In this document: piece by piece, positions 37,501 through 44,700 of the stretch
How positions within the stretch are numbered: the first letter of the stretch is position 1
Layout: every line of letters starts with the position of its first letter
NCBI GenBank assembly: GCA_018857735.1
Contig: JABMCL010001430.1
Location: 27,501-91,500, forward strand
Length of the DNA stretch: 64,000 bases
Source: Alviniconcha marisindica
Taxonomy: Eukaryota; Mollusca; Gastropoda; Provannidae
Direction of reading: 5' to 3'
Notes under the pieces: model-generated
Database searches by the model: none
The model's input: only the letters and a program-made list of their open reading frames with translations
Told to the model about the DNA's origin: nothing
Translations under genes and position numbers: made by a program

Positions 37501-40028
37501 ATTCACTGTTCGTGTTACATCATCAAAAAAACAGCCATCTATCTATCCATCAATGCACACACGTTTTAGTAGACTACTGATTTGTATTCTATCTTTATAT
37601 ATATATTATATATATATATAGGCACTCACCACAGGAACCTGCTTATATCATTTGGGACTGAGCAGGGTAACCTATTTTATTTGCCTGCCCACATGGGAAA
37701 GTGCACTGGCCAAAACTAACACAGTTAAAAAGCAGACAGACAATTTGAGAGAGAAAAGAAAAGAAAAAAGGTGAATGAACCGGGAAGTTGGAAATTAGAA
37801 CAAGGAATAAATTCCTGTCGGTGACTGAGTCAGCAAAAGCAAGTGTTGCGATATTCTGACCTACTCCAGGCTTTAAAAATTGAAGACAGAACATTTTGTC
37901 AGTTCTGGGTTCTCAGCAGAGGGGGCCTTAATTTCTGCATCCACAGTACCCACTGCAAGGGAGGCCAGAGCGGATTACTGCGCAATATCCAACCAAAATA
38001 TAACCAAGAAGTGCAAATACACCCCGCCAACTCACAACTTAACCCCCCAAATTAATTATTTTGATTAAACAGCACAAGTTAAATTTATATTATAAATACA
38101 CACCTAACACCAGAATTACAAAAAAGCATATTGTGCATGATCTTTTTAATGTGTAGCACTAGCACAGTAGCAGGGGACAGCTCAGTGCCAGTGGTCAGAG
38201 CACTGGACTCATGATCAAGAGGAAGTGGGTTCGATTCCCAGCTGGAGCAGCAGGAGAATTTTCTTCTCCTCATTCCACTTTTATTTCGGTATCTGTTCCA
38301 CCCCCGTGTTACCGCAGTAGTAATAAAACTATTAAAAGATCCAAGATCCCAGTCATTCTGCCAAAAATGCAGGTGGCAGTTTACAGCTAAACACACATGC
38401 ACCCTATGTATGTCGCTATGTCATGTGGCTTTGCATGAAGTGACACTGTGAACTCTTGCATGGTTGCATGGTGTACACAGAACATGTACTGGGATGGCAG
38501 CAGTTTCACATGGCACAGCCATGTAACAACCAAATAATGCTGTAAGTACACTACTCCTAAAAATTCTGTGGATATTCAAAAACATACCATAAGAAAGGTG
38601 ACAGTCACTCATTCAGAACCCCATGCGACAAGAGTATGTACAGTGAGTCTGCTTGAGAGCTGTGAATAGTGTTATTATATGATATATATATATACCTTAT
38701 GCAATCAATTCAATACTGACAAAAAATAAGTCAATCTCACCATCCATACAGATTTCCACATGGTCTTCTCCCTCACACAAATCATGGTAACCATTGTACA
38801 AATACTTGAACTGGAATCCCTTGGAAGACATTGCTCTGGAAATGGTGCAAGTGAACTTTCATGCACTTTGGATCAAAACCTTCCCCTGCATTCAGGATCA
38901 ACACTGGAATCTGAACCCGTTTGCCATCCACTGACTGACAAAAACCATGGCAATAATCAATTTGATTGCTCAAAGTCAAATGAGTTTTTCCGCTGAATCT
39001 CACATTAGTCGCAACCCTCCTTTAACAGAATAAAACACTGATCCTGTAGCCGTAAGTGAATAACTGACCAGGTAAAATCGATTTTTTCTAATCCGTGATT
39101 TCATCCATCACATAGTCATAGTCTTCCTGTGTGGTAAAAGTAGCAGCATCTTCTCCCGGGGCCGATTCTTCACACCGGCTGCTCGCAGCATATGGCACAT
39201 CCAGCAAATAGACCTCTCCTGACATATCCTGACTGGAGTCAAAATCCCAGTTCAAATCAATGAGCGCCAGAGACGAGCATCATTTCCTCTCATTTTCACA
39301 ATTCCTCAGGAGAGAAAGAAAGACTAAAGAGGCGGGGAAAAAAATCCCTGGGGGTTCGTCCCAAGCTTTAACTACGACTACCGACGAGAGCACCACGGGT
39401 TTTAAGCCTGGGACTGGAAGAACCACGGGCTAATTAAGCCAACACGTGGGTTGTGAAGGCCGAGAAAGGCCGGAAAGGGTCCCGCCGACACGGCGAAGAG
39501 AAGGAGCACACTGAGACAGACGGAGAGAGAGAGAGAGAGAGAGAGACTAGAGAGAGAAAGGTGACACGGCCCGGGCCCAGCGAGACAGGCAGGCAGGCCG
39601 ACGCACGTACAGCACAGGTGGTGGTCCCCTTAGACTTAGTTTGCCAGCACAGGGCCGGCCTGCTTGCATGCCGTGCGACAGCTGTCACCACCACCACTGA
39701 GGTGTATCCAGTCAAAGCTGACGTGTTGATGTTTGCATACAGCACGCACCGCTACCCGGCAGCACGTCACACACGTGTGCGTGCTGTGTGTTTTACTTTT
39801 ACGCAGTTTTAGACGAACAACTTACCCCATCTACCCACGGGACACATACATGTATACACACACGCTTGTGAATTATACAAGTCCTTCTCCCTCTCTCCTG
39901 CACACACACACAATTACCTGCATACATACATGTAATCTCTCCCCCCACCCCCTTCAATTCTTCTTTCTCAAATGCACCACCACCACCCTCACACACACTG
40001 TTGTGTCCACTCTCTCTCAGGCCCCCAT

Positions 40029-40067
<39 letters not shown>

Positions 40068-40191
40068 GTCACCTACATACATGTATATTTCAATTTTCAC
40101 ACATGTATGCATTCTCTCTCCCCCAGAATCAGGACTCTCCACCTCTCAAATCCCCCCCCCCCCCACAATCCCCTACACACACACACACACA

Positions 40192-40240
<49 letters not shown>

Positions 40241-43200
40241 CCTCCAGTTCCTGCATAGCATGCACTCTCTTCCCCACTCTTCTCCTCTCTCTCCATTGCC
40301 AGCGACCCCCACACCCACCCATCCATCCACACACACATACTCTGTCCACACATACATACACAGTATTCCTCTATTTCCTGCATATTATGCACTCTCTTCC
40401 CCACTCTTCTCCTCTCTCTCCATTGCCAGCCCCCCCCCCCCCCCCCCATCCATCCACATGTGCACACACATACTCTGTCACACACAGTATTCCTCCTTTT
40501 CCTGCATAGTATGCACTCTCTTCCCCACTCTTCTGCTCTCTCTCTATTGCCAGCCACCCCCACACCCACCCATACTCTGTCCACACATACTGATACACCC
40601 ACACACACAATATTCCTCTTTTTCCTGCATAGTATGCACTCTCTTCCACACTCTTCTCCTCTCTCTCCATTGCCAGCGACCCCCCCCCCCCCCCCCCATC
40701 CATCCACACACACACACACACACACCAGCACACACAACTGCAGCATGAAAATGTCATAAAAACCAATGCCCTGATAACTTCCAAAGCAATTAAGATTAAC
40801 TTCATGCTGTCACTCACAGACACTTTGTCAAGCTGTGAGTGTGACACAATCACATAATACCATTGACATTTGGAGTCCTACCAATGACTGAGGTACTAAA
40901 GGTAGTAAAGCAAGCCAGTGTTGCTAGCTTTGGCAAGTTGATGTATCACATTCACAAGCATGCAGCTTGCCCAATGAACATGTAACTTTTGGTCTATTCA
41001 CTGACACTGGAATTAGGAAACAGCTGGCACAAAAGGTCCTACTACTTTTGTGAGTGATTTGATCTATAGACAAACTAGACCCCAAAGTCATAACTTACAA
41101 CATACACTGAGAGCGGGAGGCAAGAATTTCATAACATGATACAAATAACTTCACACACACTCAACCTTTTCAAGAAATACGTACTTGATAACTTTCAGTA
41201 TTTTACTCTGTACTCAGCAACCATTTCGCAAGAGACCAGCAACAGTCTGCTGATTAATATTAATAACACTGAAACTGACCACAAAAAATAATGGAGACAT
41301 GGACCCAAACGAGGGCACTGTAACTTCGTCGTTATGTACACTGCACACTGGTTATTGACAATTAATCAAGAAAAGTGTCAATATAACGTGTATCCGTTGA
41401 CCGCATGACATGTCCAAATTCCCCTCCACATGGACCTCATTGATCAGATGCTGGATTACAACTACTGGGATTGGTTCCAGGCCTGCAGCAGCAGGCAAGC
41501 AGGTGCAGTTTGGTTTGGGGGCCTAGCAGGGGTCAGTGTTGGTAACAATAACATGCAACCCAGACTGTCCCATAAATGCTCAAGATGCAAACTAAGGCCA
41601 TGAGCATGTTGAATGCACACTTGGCAAGTGCCAAAAAAAAAAATCTAAAAAATTATGCCACTTTCCCTATCATAGCATATCATATAATATAAAAGAATAC
41701 GTCTCACAATACAGTCGTTGTAGAATTTATGCCTCTGACTGGGTATAATGTTATAGACATTGTGCATTATTTGTGGACTCAAACAAGATTATGATTACCA
41801 CATTTTTGCTTACTTAGCTACAACAAAAACACTCACTTGTTTTATCTATAACTTCTTTAATTTTGCAAAGGAATGATCCGTTACTGATTTAGACTTACAG
41901 TAATCACAAACTTACACAAGTTACAGTGTTACACTAGTTACAGCTAGTCAGTTACCAACAGTTACTGAGTTAATAAATGTGAATCAACAACCTAATTCAG
42001 TATGGATCCTAAATTCAAACATAAAACAAAGGATAACTTTATTATTGTCTATACACAAAAGAGAATATAAATTATAGAAATTATCATTGCACTGGATTGA
42101 GTACACATGTGTCATGGCTACTGAGGAGGCACAAACAGTGTGTATTTTTTCAAGCATTTGATTTTGAGAATCTGAAATGACCCTCTCATTGTCTCAATTA
42201 CTCAAGCAGTAATGCTAATAGACAATAGTTCACTACTTCAGTACTTGTGTTAGATCCACCTTCTAATTCTAAATCCTTTGTCTTACATCTGATAGAACGT
42301 AGAGTTAGAGCACTCATTTAATTTTTTTTATCCGTGTATCTTACTAATACAGTAGTAGTAGCAGACTAGCACTGACTCTAATCTTAACATGGAGTACGGG
42401 CATTTCAGCCCAGCAGTGTTGTGAGAGCAAGATAGAATTTTGGTTCATGCCTACAAACTAAAACATCCCATTTAACTCAGCTTACATTTCTCCAAAGGGC
42501 ACAAACTGTGAAAGACTTCCTTAAAAAGCAGGCAAGAGGTGATTCCAAGCTCTAGGCTAGTCTAGGGTGAATGCAAATGGGGCCTGGAAGTGGAAGTCAA
42601 GGGAAAGGAACACAAAGAGAATGTCACAATAGTGCATTGGAAACTTGTGTCACAGCATTTCACTCAATCACTGTATAAATTTGCGACTTTAAATACATAC
42701 CATACATGTGCAAATAGATCTTTAAGGAAAGGACAGTGAAGACAGAACCATCTGTGAGGAACAGAAAATGTTCATGCTATTTCTGATGCCACTGCGAAAA
42801 GCATGGTCATAAAGTAAACCATTTTCAATGGAAGCTGAAAATCATAATTATAAATTCTATTAGGACAAAAAATAAACTAAATGCACCAGTGTTCTTGGCA
42901 ATGAAATGGGGAAAGACAGAGAATGGTTAATAACAATATATTATAGGATCTACAATCCATCTCACAACATGTCTTACATCTTCCAAAGAATGCAAAAAGC
43001 AGTAATTACCAGTGTTTTACCAACTGTATTTGTAAAAGCAGAAAACTGTAAAATGTAGGTGTCATTCCTGGGGACTGGTCAGCGCCAGTGGTTAAATCTT
43101 TTTTACTGGGACAGATTAGCCAAAATTCTGTACTAATTTATTATGACACTATGATTATGAACGCACATGACTTAGAGAATACCAAGAGTAAGAGTAACTG

Positions 43201-44635
43201 AACTGCTTGGTGACTCATGTCATAAATTCAACTGTGGCCAGCAGCTAATAATTGTGGCAAACTTGTCAACACAGGTGAGTGGCACTGGCAGGAAATGAGA
43301 AATGGTTTGCGAACGTGATGAATCAAAATTGGAAGTTCAGTGCATTTAGACTTTGAATCATGGTAAAGTCGTGATTAACACAATAACAGTGTGACCAAAA
43401 CTCAGCACGTGGTACTCACCAGTGCAGCTGTCTCCACCCTTGCTGTGACAGTTTCTGATTTCTACATCCAGCCTCAGCCATACAATAAAATAACGAAAGA
43501 AAAGTACACTATCCCATGATTCCACTCAGGGTTTGCTTCAAGTTCAACAAATCCTTTGGACAGCAATCGCTCCCTTTTCATTGATTTGATTTTTTTTCTC
43601 TCCATAAGGCCAAGGCCTACAGTCAAAGCTTCTCACTAGCTCAGTCTGAAGAGTCTGAAATTGCCCAGTCTTTGGTGACAAGACCATTACCAAGTCCAGA
43701 GGAAGTAAGTAAACATAAGGCTTATTAGGGATGGGGAGAAGGGGCGGGAGGAGGGAGTGGGGGGTGGGGGGGGAGATGGAGATTATATATATATATACTT
43801 ATCGCTGCACTGTCACCATGAGAATGATTCCTGTATTAAGATGGGCAGCGATGAGAGCAATTTTAATGTTTCAGTAGGAAGTGATGGACAAAGTCACAAC
43901 CACAACCTTTTTGAAGAGAAAGGAAAGCCAAAGCGGTATTGAACCGAGGTCCTTCCACTTACCAGCCTAACGCCTTACCGCTAGGCCAAACCGACTCACT
44001 TCCAGAGGAAGCCTGCACTCACACTTTTATACAATTACAGCCAAAGTCTGGTCTCGTGAAAGTACCAAATCTACAGCTACATGCTGTGAGGACCAACTAC
44101 AATTTGTACAAACAAACAAATGTGCAAAAAACAAGTTACATCACGACACCAGGGAGGTCTTGCCCTTTAGGTCAGACAAGAACTTTTGAACCAAAAATTT
44201 GCTGCTGCTGCTGCTAAAAATAATAATTTTAAATAATTGTTTTTAAAAAGGCAGAAGGAGACAAAAAGAAAAAATGGGGGGGTTAATAAATAAACAAAAC
44301 CCAAAGAAACTGTGGTTAGTATTTAGTATGCAAAATGACGGGGCCAATGTCTCCTTACTAATATTATGGAAATTGAGCTTCAGGCACATGTAAACATTAC
44401 TTGTACAAGTGATTCATGTGTAGTATGTACTGTCCTTTGTTGTTGCAGACCCCTCTGCCCTCCCCACCCCTCCAGTTTGACATATTTTGGCTGCAACAAT
44501 GATTTTGTCATGCAACATCTCTGCGAACTCATGTGTCAAAGCAACGGCAAACTCCCATTCCTCCCCAAAAACACCCTGATTAACATGCTTTTTAGGTATG
44601 TGTTACCTAATACTGTGGACTGCTTTCATGTTGTC

Positions 44636-44700
<65 letters not shown>

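Noticed and set aside
38177..38245. A tRNA-Met gene
   Set aside because: A and B boxes exist but stems do not pair properly and a SINE body follows that is shared with another copy in the window.
39733..40748. Two 258-codon His/Pro/Ser-rich frames
   Set aside because: They cross a tandem CA/CT-rich repeat and overlap each other in different frames.
43415..43485. A further alternative ATF6 exon ending at CACTG|GTGAGT
   Set aside because: The frame from its ATG ends in phase 2, which does not fit exon 2, and no upstream promoter-like sequence is seen.
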